Below are positions 1 to 8,240 of a stretch of DNA of 64,000 nt, in pieces (within the stretch, counting starts at the first letter, position 1; every line of letters begins with the position of its first letter). Both the position numbers and the translations under genes were made by a program. The stretch is taken from the NCBI GenBank assembly GCA_007827375.1, contig VISH01000002.1:1637001-1701000 (forward strand), read 5' to 3'. The notes below the pieces were generated by a model. That model was given only the letters and a program-made list of their open reading frames with translations. It did not search any database and was not told the DNA's origin. The stretch is from Alteromonadaceae bacterium 2753L.S.0a.02. Its GTDB lineage: Bacteria > Pseudomonadota > Gammaproteobacteria > Pseudomonadales > Cellvibrionaceae.

Positions 1-2
1 CC

Positions 3-800
3 CACCTAGTGATCGATGGAGTTGAATTTGAAAGTTACACACATCTCAATGGACCAGAAAGGCAGCATGCGCGAATAGGGCGCGAAGTGAGTTGTGAAAC
101 TCTGGGAGGGCGTTTACTAAGTGGAGCCGTACTCGCCAACGGCAAAGGTACCCAACGCTTTCAGGATTACTATCAGTTTTATTTAAAGGGCTATGATCGC
201 GTTGCCGGGCGAAAAGTGGCGGTATTGCAAATTCTGCCAAAAGACCAGCATCGCTACGGTATGAGCCTTGGTGTTGATGTAGAGTCCGGCGTGCTTCTAA
301 AATATTTGATCATGCTACCCAATCGCGCCTTAGAACGGATTCAGTTCGTAGCGTTCGAGTTACAGCCAGATTACAGCGATGCCGAGTTGCAACAGTTCAC
401 TAATAATGCAACCTTGTTGCGCCCCTGTCGCCCTCCCGAAGTTGCTCAAGTGGCACAAATTTCCTCTGACTTCGACTGGGCGCCCACGTGGCAGCCGCCG
501 GGGTTTGTTCTGGCGGGCAGTCACCTCACTGAACAAGATGGCATGGTTTATACCTACACAGATGGTCTATCATCCTACTCGGTATTTATTAATCCCGATT
601 TGGTTAAAAAAGGTGATTCCGACACAAAAATTCCACAAGGAGTAGCGCAGCGCGGTGCCACATTGGTGCTTATGTCGCTACAATCCATTGGCAATGAATA
701 TGTTCATGTTTCACTTGTGGGTGAGGTGCCGGAACAAACTGCGGGAATGATCCTAAATTCGGTCGCTCATCGCGGTGGATCCGGTATTAGCGCGCAGTAA
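3..800 (+). CDS. rseB: RseB/MucB, sigma-E (AlgU) regulatory protein, 5' end cut by the window
   Basis: Periplasmic regulator that binds the anti-sigma factor RseA/MucA and shields it from proteolysis until envelope stress. The frame is open to the window edge (codons before the GTG at position 9 encode H-L), so that GTG is not a real start; the signal peptide and first strand of the N-terminal lipoprotein-like domain lie outside. What remains (about 265 residues) covers most of that domain and the smaller C-terminal domain, which includes a W-x-P-P-G-F segment typical of the family near residue 160. rseC and a mucD-type protease follow, as in the algU-mucA-mucB-mucC-mucD operon of Pseudomonas. 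The identification rests on this order plus overall resemblance. Confidence 0.88.
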   Translation, partial: HLVIDGVEFESYTHLNGPERQHARIGREVSCETLGGRLLSGAVLANGKGTQRFQDYYQFYLKGYDRVAGRKVAVLQILPKDQHRYGMSLGVDVESGVLLKYLIMLPNRALERIQFVAFELQPDYSDAELQQFTNNATLLRPCRPPEVAQVAQISSDFDWAPTWQPPGFVLAGSHLTEQDGMVYTYTDGLSSYSVFINPDLVKKGDSDTKIPQGVAQRGATLVLMSLQSIGNEYVHVSLVGEVPEQTAGMILNSVAHRGGSGISAQ

Positions 801-820
801 AGGATCGTTGGGTACCTGCT

Positions 821-1285
821 ATGTTGACAGAATCTGGCAAAGTGCTCGCCGTTGAATCCAACGGTGTTTGGGTGGAGACCCTGAAAACATCCACCTGTGC
901 ACAATGCCGCGCAAAAAACGCTTGTGGGCAACGGTTACTGGCTTCCAGCGACGCCTATACGAGGGTTCACGTCGATTTGCCTGCTGAATTCGCGAACCTC
1001 CAGCCGGGTGATGAGGTGTTATTGGGTATTGATGAATCTGCGTTTGTGTCGGGTGTGCTGATTTCCTACGGTATTCCCCTATCAGCTATGCTATTAGCGG
1101 TGTTAGGCGTTTCCCGTGTGTCTGACACAGAACTTTTTCTCGTTGTAGCGGCACTTTCAGGCTTATTATTTGGTGGCTTGATTGTCAGGTTGTTTGCCCG
1201 CACATTAACTGCCAATAACTGCTACAAGGCGCGTTTACTCTCCCGGGCGAACAACCTTCAAGCGCGCCCAGTTAACCTACATTAA
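821..1285 (+). CDS. rseC: RseC/MucC family integral membrane protein
   Basis: Small inner-membrane protein of the SoxR-reducing/RseC family (154 aa), a modulator of sigma-E signalling and, in some species, part of the SoxR-reducing system. The N-terminal domain has the cysteine cluster C-A-Q-C-x5-C-G (C26, C29, C35). Two transmembrane helices follow at about residues 80-98 and 104-122. It starts 20 nt after rseB and ends 17 nt before mucD, so the three genes are probably one transcript. A short basic tail follows the second helix. Confidence 0.85.
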   Translation: MLTESGKVLAVESNGVWVETLKTSTCAQCRAKNACGQRLLASSDAYTRVHVDLPAEFANLQPGDEVLLGIDESAFVSGVLISYGIPLSAMLLAVLGVSRVSDTELFLVVAALSGLLFGGLIVRLFARTLTANNCYKARLLSRANNLQARPVNLH

Positions 1286-1302
1286 ATTAAGGGGCTCTTG
1301 GA

Positions 1303-2703
1303 GTGCGACCTTCATCTTGTTTCCGTATTTTATTCTGCCTGATGCTCGTTTTGCCATGCGTGACATCTGCTGCAAATTATAATCTTCCCGATTTTCGACC
1401 CCTGATAGAAAAAACTTCGCCAGCAGTGGTTAAGATAAACACAACTACCAAAGTGACGCCCGGGTCGTTGCAGCTTCCTCCTGGGCATCAGATCCCAGAT
1501 ATATTCCGTCACTTGTTTGAACCGCGAGAGCTACCGGAGCGCAATATGCACTCGATGGGCTCGGGGTTTTTCATATCCAACGACGGCTACTTGTTAACCA
1601 ACAATCACGTAATTGAAGACGCCGATAAAATCATGGTGCGCCTCGTAGATCGTCGCGAATACGAGGCTATCGTGATTGGTACCGATTCACGCTCCGATCT
1701 TGCGCTACTCAAAGTGGATGAGGAAAAGTTACCTTTTCTCGAGTTGGCAACGCGAGACGACCTGCAAATCGGGGAGTGGGTGGTGGCGATCGGTTCACCG
1801 TTTGGCCTGGATTTCTCGGCGAGCGCCGGCATAGTCAGTGCCATTGGGCGCAGCATTCCCACCGAACGCAATGAAAACTACGTACCGTTTATTCAGACCG
1901 ACGTAGCGATCAACCCAGGTAACTCCGGCGGCCCACTTTTCAACCTTGATGGCAAGGTTGTGGGGGTTAATTCCCAGATATACACCCGTTCTGGGGGGTC
2001 CATTGGGTTGTCGTTTGCAATTCCATCCAGCGTGGCTATAAATGTTGTTTCGCAACTTAAAGAAAAAGGTCGGGTAGACCGGGGCTGGCTGGGCGTTGTA
2101 ATCCAGGAAGTTGATAAAGATCTCGCCGATTCGTTTGGCTTGAAAAAGCCCGAGGGTGCACTGGTTGCGCAGTTGGAACCCGATGGACCAGCGGCCAAAT
2201 CCGGAATTAAAGTGGGCGATATTATTCTCAAATTCGACAATAGCAGCATTTTTACTTCTGGCGATTTACCGCACGCTGTGGGCGCTACAGAGCCGGGTAA
2301 CTCCGTTCCAGTCGTGCTCATGCGCAAAGGCAAGAAAAAAACCATCAACGTTAAAGTCGGACGGCTCTCGAGCGGTGAGAATAGTCTGAATTTGAGCAGT
2401 ACTACTGGTGACACCAGTGCTGGACTTGATCGCCTGGGTTTAAGTGTTGAAACTATCGATAGTGGTCTAAAAGAAAAATGGCGCCTAACGGGAGGTGTGC
2501 TGGTGACAAACATTGATCCCAATGGCGTTGCGGCAGACGCTGGTATCGCGCCCGGGGATGTCATCGCACAACTCGGGTTTGAGCAGATAGATGATATAGA
2601 CGACTATCAGCGTGTACTTAAAGGGCTGCCAAGTGACAGTTTGCTGCCGATCCGTTTCTTCCGAGAGGGTAGGCCCACATTCCGTACGATTCGCATCGAG
2701 TAG
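1303..2703 (+). CDS. mucD: Periplasmic serine protease MucD/DegP (HtrA family)
   Basis: Do-type chaperone-protease (466 aa) that degrades misfolded envelope proteins. A signal peptide occupies about residues 1-23. The trypsin-like domain has the full triad: His102 in N-N-H-V, Asp132 in S-D-L-A, Ser208 in G-N-S-G-G. Two PDZ domains follow (about 255-345 and 365-455), each with a G-W-L-G or related carboxylate-binding region. The GTG start is supported by the TAAGGGG stretch upstream and by the signal peptide beginning immediately. Its place as last gene of the rseB-rseC-mucD group matches mucD of Pseudomonas, where it feeds back on AlgU activity. Confidence 0.93.
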   Translation: MRPSSCFRILFCLMLVLPCVTSAANYNLPDFRPLIEKTSPAVVKINTTTKVTPGSLQLPPGHQIPDIFRHLFEPRELPERNMHSMGSGFFISNDGYLLTNNHVIEDADKIMVRLVDRREYEAIVIGTDSRSDLALLKVDEEKLPFLELATRDDLQIGEWVVAIGSPFGLDFSASAGIVSAIGRSIPTERNENYVPFIQTDVAINPGNSGGPLFNLDGKVVGVNSQIYTRSGGSIGLSFAIPSSVAINVVSQLKEKGRVDRGWLGVVIQEVDKDLADSFGLKKPEGALVAQLEPDGPAAKSGIKVGDIILKFDNSSIFTSGDLPHAVGATEPGNSVPVVLMRKGKKKTINVKVGRLSSGENSLNLSSTTGDTSAGLDRLGLSVETIDSGLKEKWRLTGGVLVTNIDPNGVAADAGIAPGDVIAQLGFEQIDDIDDYQRVLKGLPSDSLLPIRFFREGRPTFRTIRIE

Positions 2704-2712
2704 TGTTCCTCT

Positions 2713-2741
2713 GAGCCGCATCAGCAGGGGCTGTGCGGCTC
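2713..2741 (+). terminator. Hairpin after mucD
   Basis: An 8-bp perfect inverted repeat (gagccgca / tgcggctc) with a 13-nt loop sits 10 nt after the mucD stop and about 70 nt before lepA. No T-run follows, so it may be an attenuator or an RNA-stabilising stem rather than a full intrinsic terminator. Confidence 0.4.
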
Positions 2742-2809
2742 ATGGCTTAGCTTCTGTAATTACTGTAGACTTGCCGCCCTGTAATTAACCTCATGAGTTG
2801 CCGTAAGTA

Positions 2810-4609
2810 GTGACAGACCTAAGTCATATTCGAAATTTTTCAATCATTGCCCACATCGATCATGGCAAATCGACCCTTGCCGATCGCTTTATTCAGCACT
2901 GTGGCGGCCTGTCTGACCGTGAAATGGCCGAACAAGTCCTGGATTCCATGGATCTCGAGCGAGAGCGGGGCATCACGATCAAAGCTCAGAGCGTCACGCT
3001 TGATTATCAGGCGCGCGATGGTAAAACCTACCAGCTAAATTTTATTGATACTCCAGGGCATGTGGACTTTTCCTACGAGGTTTCGCGGTCTCTCGCGGCC
3101 TGCGAGGGTGCGCTGCTCGTGGTCGACGCCGCCCAAGGGGTCGAAGCTCAGTCAGTTGCTAACTGCTATACCGCAATTGAACAGGGTCTTGAGGTCATAC
3201 CAGTCTTGAACAAAATGGATTTGCCTCAGGCAGAGCCAGACCGTGTCGCCCAGGAAATTGAAGATATTATTGGTATTGATGCCACGGAAGCGGTGCGATG
3301 CAGTGCCAAATCCGGACTTGGAATCGAAGATGTGTTGGAAGCCTTGGTGAGTGGCGTGCCGGCGCCCAAAGGTGACGTAAACGCTCCTCTACAGGCGTTG
3401 ATTATTGACTCCTGGTTCGACAACTACCTTGGTGTCGTTTCGTTGGTGCGGGTCAAACAGGGAACATTAAAAAGTAAAGAAAAGATTATTTCCAAGTCTA
3501 TCGGCAAAGCCCACGTGGTAGATATGGTTGGGGTGTTTACGCCAAAACGTTACGTCACCGGTATGCTGCGAGCCGGGGAGGTCGGCTTTGTGGTCGCCGG
3601 CATCAAAGAAATTCTTGGTGCACCGGTGGGCGATACCATCACTCACTCGAATACCGCTGAGGTTTCGGCACTGCCAGGTTTTCAAAAAGTAAAACCCCAA
3701 GTGTACGCCGGGCTATTTCCGGTGAGCTCAGATGATTACGAAGCTTTTAGGGATGCCCTTGCAAAACTCACTTTAAACGATGCATCTCTGTTCTATGAGC
3801 CAGAAAGCTCCGATGCACTCGGTTTTGGGTTTCGTTGTGGTTTTCTCGGCATGCTCCACATGGAAATTATTCAGGAGCGCCTTGAGCGGGAATACGACTT
3901 AGATCTTATTACCACTGCGCCGACAGTGGTATATGAAGTGGTTACCAGTGATCGTGAAACTATTTATGTCGATAACCCGTCCAAGTTGCCTGATATCGGT
4001 TTTATCGAAGAAATGCGTGAGCCCATCTGCGAGGCCAATATCCTGGTGCCGTCCGACTACCTTGGTGCCGTAATCACTTTGTGTATCGAAAAACGCGGCG
4101 TGCAGAAAAATCTACAGTATGTCGGCAGCCAGGTAGCCGTAAGTTACGAGCTTCCAATGAACGAAGTGGTAATGGATTTCTTCGACCGACTCAAATCGGT
4201 GAGTCGTGGTTTTGCATCACTGGACTATAATTTCGTGCGTTTTGAAGCCTCCAAGCTGGTGCGCCTTGATGTATTGATCAACTCCGAAAAGGTCGATGCA
4301 CTGGCACTGATCGTCCATCGTGACAATGCGCATTACAAGGGAAGGGCGCTGGCCGACAAAATGAAGGAACTGATACCCAGGCAGATGTTCGACGTGGCTA
4401 TCCAGGCGGCGATAGGTGGCCAAATTGTTGCTCGCACCACGGTTAAAGCGCTGCGTAAAAACGTTACGGCGAAATGTTATGGCGGTGACGTGACGCGTAA
4501 GAAAAAATTGCTCGAGAAGCAAAAGGCTGGCAAAAAGCGCATGAAACAAGTCGGCCGTGTCGAAATTCCGCAGGAAGCATTCCTGGCGGTGTTGAAAGTT
4601 GATAACTAA
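2810..4609 (+). CDS. lepA: Elongation factor 4 (LepA), ribosomal back-translocase GTPase
   Basis: Translational GTPase (599 aa) that binds the ribosome and affects initiation and elongation under ionic stress. The G domain is complete: A-H-I-D-H-G-K-S-T (P-loop) near residue 14, D-T-P-G-H (G3) near 80 and N-K-M-D (G4) near 134. EF-G-like domains II, III and V and the LepA-specific C-terminal domain follow; the lysine-rich end (K-K-K-L-L-E-K-Q-K) is typical. The GTG start gives the family N-terminus S-H-I-R-N-F-S-I-I-A-H. It is followed 11 nt later by lepB, the classical lepA-lepB pairing. Confidence 0.96.
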   Translation: MTDLSHIRNFSIIAHIDHGKSTLADRFIQHCGGLSDREMAEQVLDSMDLERERGITIKAQSVTLDYQARDGKTYQLNFIDTPGHVDFSYEVSRSLAACEGALLVVDAAQGVEAQSVANCYTAIEQGLEVIPVLNKMDLPQAEPDRVAQEIEDIIGIDATEAVRCSAKSGLGIEDVLEALVSGVPAPKGDVNAPLQALIIDSWFDNYLGVVSLVRVKQGTLKSKEKIISKSIGKAHVVDMVGVFTPKRYVTGMLRAGEVGFVVAGIKEILGAPVGDTITHSNTAEVSALPGFQKVKPQVYAGLFPVSSDDYEAFRDALAKLTLNDASLFYEPESSDALGFGFRCGFLGMLHMEIIQERLEREYDLDLITTAPTVVYEVVTSDRETIYVDNPSKLPDIGFIEEMREPICEANILVPSDYLGAVITLCIEKRGVQKNLQYVGSQVAVSYELPMNEVVMDFFDRLKSVSRGFASLDYNFVRFEASKLVRLDVLINSEKVDALALIVHRDNAHYKGRALADKMKELIPRQMFDVAIQAAIGGQIVARTTVKALRKNVTAKCYGGDVTRKKKLLEKQKAGKKRMKQVGRVEIPQEAFLAVLKVDN

Positions 4610-4620
4610 GCAGGATTTCA

Positions 4621-5484
4621 ATGGATATAAATTTACCCCTGATTTTGCTCTTGGCGGTGGTCGGTACCGGTGTTATCTGGCTGTACGATTTAGCCTTTTT
4701 ACGACGGAACCGCCTGGCGGCAATTGCCAATGTGGACTCACAGTTTTCCCATCTCGATGATACTGCGAGGAAAGAGGATGAGGGCTATCGTGTCGCGCTT
4801 AATGCTGCCATCAGTGAGCCGGCTCTTGTCGAGTATTCCAAATCATTCTTCCCAGTGCTTTTCCTGGTCTTTGCGCTGCGTTCTTTCATTATTGAACCCT
4901 TCCAGATTCCGTCGGAATCCATGGTTCCAACCCTGGAAGTAGGTGATTTTATTGCGGTAAATAAATTTTCATACGGTATTCGCATGCCAGTTTTTCGCAA
5001 TAAGCTCATCCCCGTTGGTGAACCAAAGCGTGGTGATGTGATGGTGTTCTTTCCACCACATAAACCCACCTACTATATTAAACGGGTAATTGGTCTGCCT
5101 GGCGATAAAATTCGGTATGTGAACCATGTGCTTTATGTGAATGGCGAAGAAATACCACAGAAGTTATTGGAAACAGAGCCCAACACACATCTCGATGCGT
5201 GTTCGTCCTACGGCGGCCATTACCAAATTATTGAAGAAACTCTGCCCGAGGAAAGCTATCATACCCGCAAGTGCACAGTACCTAGCCGCCTCAGTGAAAA
5301 CGGTTACTGGGAGGTACCAGAAGGGCACTACCTGATGATGGGAGATAACCGCGATAACAGTTCCGATGGCCGTGATTGGGGCTTCGTTCCCGAAGACCAT
5401 ATTGTTGGAAAAGCATTTGCAATCTGGATGCACTGGGATAAATTTTTCAGCCTGCCCAGTTTCTCGCGGGTTGGCTCAATCTAG
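4621..5484 (+). CDS. lepB: Signal peptidase I
   Basis: Inner-membrane serine protease (287 aa) that cleaves signal peptides from exported proteins. The first transmembrane helix covers about residues 5-23 and the second about 75-92. The S26 signature is intact: catalytic Ser100 in P-S-E-S-M-V-P-T and general-base Lys154 in Y-Y-I-K-R-V-I-G-L-P-G-D. The C-terminal box G-D-N-R-D-N-S-S-D-G-R-D-W-G is present. Located 11 nt after lepA, so translated from the same message. Confidence 0.96.
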   Translation: MDINLPLILLLAVVGTGVIWLYDLAFLRRNRLAAIANVDSQFSHLDDTARKEDEGYRVALNAAISEPALVEYSKSFFPVLFLVFALRSFIIEPFQIPSESMVPTLEVGDFIAVNKFSYGIRMPVFRNKLIPVGEPKRGDVMVFFPPHKPTYYIKRVIGLPGDKIRYVNHVLYVNGEEIPQKLLETEPNTHLDACSSYGGHYQIIEETLPEESYHTRKCTVPSRLSENGYWEVPEGHYLMMGDNRDNSSDGRDWGFVPEDHIVGKAFAIWMHWDKFFSLPSFSRVGSI

Positions 5485-5496
5485 CTGGAGAATACC

Positions 5497-5910
5497 ATGC
5501 GTAGTTTAAAGAAACAGGCGGGCATTGGTGCACTTGGGTGGTTAACCATACTCGCTATTGCGGGCTTCGTGCTAACTTGTTTTTTTAAGCTGGGCCCGCA
5601 TTATCTCGATAACCTTTCAATTGTCGATGCTTTAAAAACCTTGGGCGAGCAAAACCAAAGTATCGATAATATGGACAAGACTGAGATAACTAAAATTCTT
5701 TCCAATTACACAATGATTAACAATGTGCGCGGCCAGGAAGCCCAATCATTCAAAATTGTTCGTAAGAAGGGTCGAACGCTTGTGAACAGTGAATACGAAG
5801 TGCGTGTTCCATTCATGCTGAATATCGACGTGGTGCTCAGTTTTCGCAAGCAATTTGATAGTGCCAACCCGGATTTATGTTGTGAGTTTCTTATCGAAGA
5901 CGAAACATAG
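5497..5910 (+). CDS. DUF4845 family membrane protein
   Basis: A 137-aa protein with a short basic N-terminus, one transmembrane helix at about residues 10-30 and a periplasmic tail. The family is of unknown function and is regularly found between lepB and rnc in gammaproteobacteria, as here (12 nt after lepB). The G-x-G-x-L-G-W-L entry into the helix resembles a pilin-like N-terminus, a resemblance only. Its end overlaps the likely rnc start, suggesting translational coupling. Confidence 0.85.
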   Translation: MRSLKKQAGIGALGWLTILAIAGFVLTCFFKLGPHYLDNLSIVDALKTLGEQNQSIDNMDKTEITKILSNYTMINNVRGQEAQSFKIVRKKGRTLVNSEYEVRVPFMLNIDVVLSFRKQFDSANPDLCCEFLIEDET

Positions 5911-6571
5911 TCAATTGAGCCGAGCGCTCAATTACTCCTTTCGAGATAACGAGTTATTGGAAACAGCGCTTTCGCATCGCAGTGTCGGCCGGCATAACAA
6001 TGAACGGCTTGAATTTCTTGGCGATTCTCTCCTCAACTTCTTTATGGCGGAATGTCTGTTCGCTAAGTTTCCCGATGCCCGCGAGGGAGACCTCAGCCGA
6101 CTGCGTGCAAGCCTTGTAAAAGGTGAAACACTGGCAAAGTTAGCTTCCGACTTTAATCTTGGTGAATTTCTGCAATTGGGTGAGGGTGAACTGAAGAGCG
6201 GCGGCTTCCGACGTGCTTCCATTCTCGCCGATGCGGTAGAAGCTTTAATTGGCGCTATTTATCTGGAATCAGGAATGGATGCCTGCAGGGAAACGGTGTT
6301 GTCCTGGTTTGAAGATCGTCTCGGTACAATAACGCTTAGCACAACGCAAAAAGATCCGAAAACACGCTTGCAAGAATATATGCAGGAGCAGCACAAACCT
6401 CTCCCGATTTACCGGGTGGAGAGTCAGGAGGGTAAAGCCCACTCGCCCGAGTTTAAAGTGTCTTGTGATATTGGTAAGCAGTTGCCAAAAACTTTTGCAA
6501 TTAGTACCAGTAAACGGAACGCCGAAAAAATGGCCGCCGCTGAAATGCTTGAACGACTTGGCGTTGTTTAG
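5882..6571 (+). CDS. rnc: Ribonuclease III
   Basis: Double-strand-specific endoribonuclease that processes rRNA precursors and some mRNAs. The RNase III signature N-E-R-L-E-F-L-G-D-S is present, with downstream catalytic acidic residues (D-A-V-E-A-L-I-G) and a C-terminal double-stranded RNA-binding domain containing K-D-P-K-T-R-L-Q-E. No ATG is available at the 5' end. Candidates are TTG 5855, GTG 5861, GTG 5882 and TTG 5915; 5882 (229 aa) is chosen by comparison with family N-termini, and 5915 is nearly as likely. The gene overlaps the DUF4845 gene in another frame and belongs to the conserved lepB-rnc-era-recO string. Confidence 0.93.
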   Translation: MSFLSKTKHSQLSRALNYSFRDNELLETALSHRSVGRHNNERLEFLGDSLLNFFMAECLFAKFPDAREGDLSRLRASLVKGETLAKLASDFNLGEFLQLGEGELKSGGFRRASILADAVEALIGAIYLESGMDACRETVLSWFEDRLGTITLSTTQKDPKTRLQEYMQEQHKPLPIYRVESQEGKAHSPEFKVSCDIGKQLPKTFAISTSKRNAEKMAAAEMLERLGVV

Positions 6572-6627
6572 CGGGATGATGTCAGCAGTTTTCTTCTCTA
6601 TAGTAATTCACCGTTAAGAGTCGCATT

Positions 6628-7518
6628 ATGGGCATGCAAAAATCCGGTTACATTGCCATTGTTGGTCGCCCGAATGTGGGTAAATCGACGCTGTTAAATC
6701 ATCTCCTAGAACAAAAAATAGCCATCACCTCGCGTAAACCTCAAACCACACGCAATAACATGCTGGGCATTAAAACAGTTGGTGACACTCAAATGTTATT
6801 CGTCGATACGCCCGGTATTCACAAAGGGCATGCCAAGGCCATTAATCGCTATATGAATAAGTCGGCGTCAACCGCCATCAAAGACGTAGACGTGGTCGTG
6901 TTCGTGGTTGATAAGCAAATTTGGACCGAAGAAGATGAATGGGTGCTGGAACAATTACAACGTTGTGAAACACCGATAATCGTCGCAGTCAACAAAATTG
7001 ATCAACTTTCCGATAAGGCAGTTTTGTTGCCGCATTTGAAAAAACTGGAGGACGTTTTACCCGGCGCAGAATTTGTTCCGGTTTCTGCATTACACGATCA
7101 AAACCTTGATCGTCTCGAAGAGCTTGTGGTTAGCTTTTTGCCTGAAGGAGCGCATATTTATGGTGAAGACGAAATTACCGATAAAAGTGCCCGATACCTA
7201 GCCGCAGAAATTGTTCGTGAGAAAATTACCCGCCAGCTAGGCGATGAGGTCCCTTATCAGTCGGCGGTTGAAATTGAAAGCTTCGAAGAAACTCCGACTT
7301 TAATTACAATCAATGCCCTTATTCTGGTGGAGCGCAATGGCCAGAAAAAAATGCTCATTGGCGAAAAGGGCGAAAGGATCAAGCAAATTGGTCAGCAGGC
7401 ACGGCTCGACATGGAAAAATTATTTGATTGTAAGGTGATGCTCAAGCTCTGGGTAAAGGTTAAAAGTGGCTGGTCTGATGATGAGCGAGCCCTCCGTAGT
7501 CTCGGCTTCGATGGCTAG
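6628..7518 (+). CDS. era: GTPase Era, 16S rRNA maturation and 30S assembly factor
   Basis: Essential GTPase (296 aa) binding the 3' end of 16S rRNA through a KH domain. Visible motifs: G-R-P-N-V-G-K-S-T (P-loop) at about 13-21, the switch I region with the Q-T-T-R motif, D-T-P-G (G3) near 61 and N-K-I-D (G4) near 125. The C-terminal KH domain carries I-G-E-K-G-E-R-I-K. The last 8 nt overlap the chosen start of recO. Confidence 0.96.
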   Translation: MGMQKSGYIAIVGRPNVGKSTLLNHLLEQKIAITSRKPQTTRNNMLGIKTVGDTQMLFVDTPGIHKGHAKAINRYMNKSASTAIKDVDVVVFVVDKQIWTEEDEWVLEQLQRCETPIIVAVNKIDQLSDKAVLLPHLKKLEDVLPGAEFVPVSALHDQNLDRLEELVVSFLPEGAHIYGEDEITDKSARYLAAEIVREKITRQLGDEVPYQSAVEIESFEETPTLITINALILVERNGQKKMLIGEKGERIKQIGQQARLDMEKLFDCKVMLKLWVKVKSGWSDDERALRSLGFDG

Positions 7519-8224
7519 ATCTAGCCGGTATCAGGATGTTGCGTATCTGCTGCACAGCAGAAATTTCACTGATAGCCGCTATATCCTCGAATTTTTTACA
7601 CAACAATACGGCAGGTTGAAAGCCGTATATCGACCTGTAAAGCGAAAATCCGGGCTCATTGCAAAGCCTCAACCTTTCACACCGCTCACGCTCGAATTTT
7701 ACGGCGACGGTGAGCTAAAGACACTACGCAGTCTCGAGATCAGCGGCAATCCAATATTGACTACGGGGTTGTCATTGTTTTGCGGTATGTACCTGAATGA
7801 ATTATTACAGAAATTATTGCCACTTGAAGTGGAATTTGCAGGCTTGTTTCAGGTGTACAGTAACTCTTTGGTTCATCTTGTTCACGCCCAATCTGGTGAA
7901 GAAGATATCGCCCTGCGAGTTTTCGAATTCGAACTCCTCTCTTCATTGGGGTATGGCATTGGTTTTCAATACGACTCTCTGGGTGATGAAATTGTCGCTG
8001 GTACGGGGCGTACTTACTGCTATTTTCCCTCAGAAGGTTTTGTTCCTCAGCACGGCCCAGTAAATAGCGCGTCGTTACTGTGTGTTGGCGATACGCTGGC
8101 GGCAATCGCGGATGCGGATTGGTATCAGCCCCAGGTGCGGCAATTAGCAAAGCAGATTTGCCGCAGGGCGCTGCACGAGGTGTTGGGCGGGCAGGAATTG
8201 AAAAGTCGTGAGTTATTTCGCTGA
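7511..8224 (+). CDS. recO: DNA repair protein RecO
   Basis: RecFOR mediator that helps load RecA on SSB-coated single-stranded DNA (237 aa from this start). Family features: N-terminal A-Y-L-L-H-S-R, Q-P-F-T-P-L-T-L-E-F, G-E-L-K-T-L-R and a C-terminal L-K-S-R-E-L-F-R, at which this version stops. The ATG at 7511 fits the known N-terminus; earlier in-frame starts (GTG 7466, ATG 7478/7481) would add residues lying within era. It lacks the short tail present after the S-R-E-L-F-R motif in E. coli. It converges on the kinase gene 16 nt downstream. Confidence 0.92.
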   Translation: MARSSRYQDVAYLLHSRNFTDSRYILEFFTQQYGRLKAVYRPVKRKSGLIAKPQPFTPLTLEFYGDGELKTLRSLEISGNPILTTGLSLFCGMYLNELLQKLLPLEVEFAGLFQVYSNSLVHLVHAQSGEEDIALRVFEFELLSSLGYGIGFQYDSLGDEIVAGTGRTYCYFPSEGFVPQHGPVNSASLLCVGDTLAAIADADWYQPQVRQLAKQICRRALHEVLGGQELKSRELFR

Positions 8225-8240
8225 TTTTGTCTGGGTTGAG

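Noticed and set aside
1893..2564. Long antisense open frame (223 codons) inside mucD
   Set aside because: It is a shadow of a strongly conserved protease gene, with no RBS or recognisable domain. The same applies to other antisense frames over lepA, flgE and relA.
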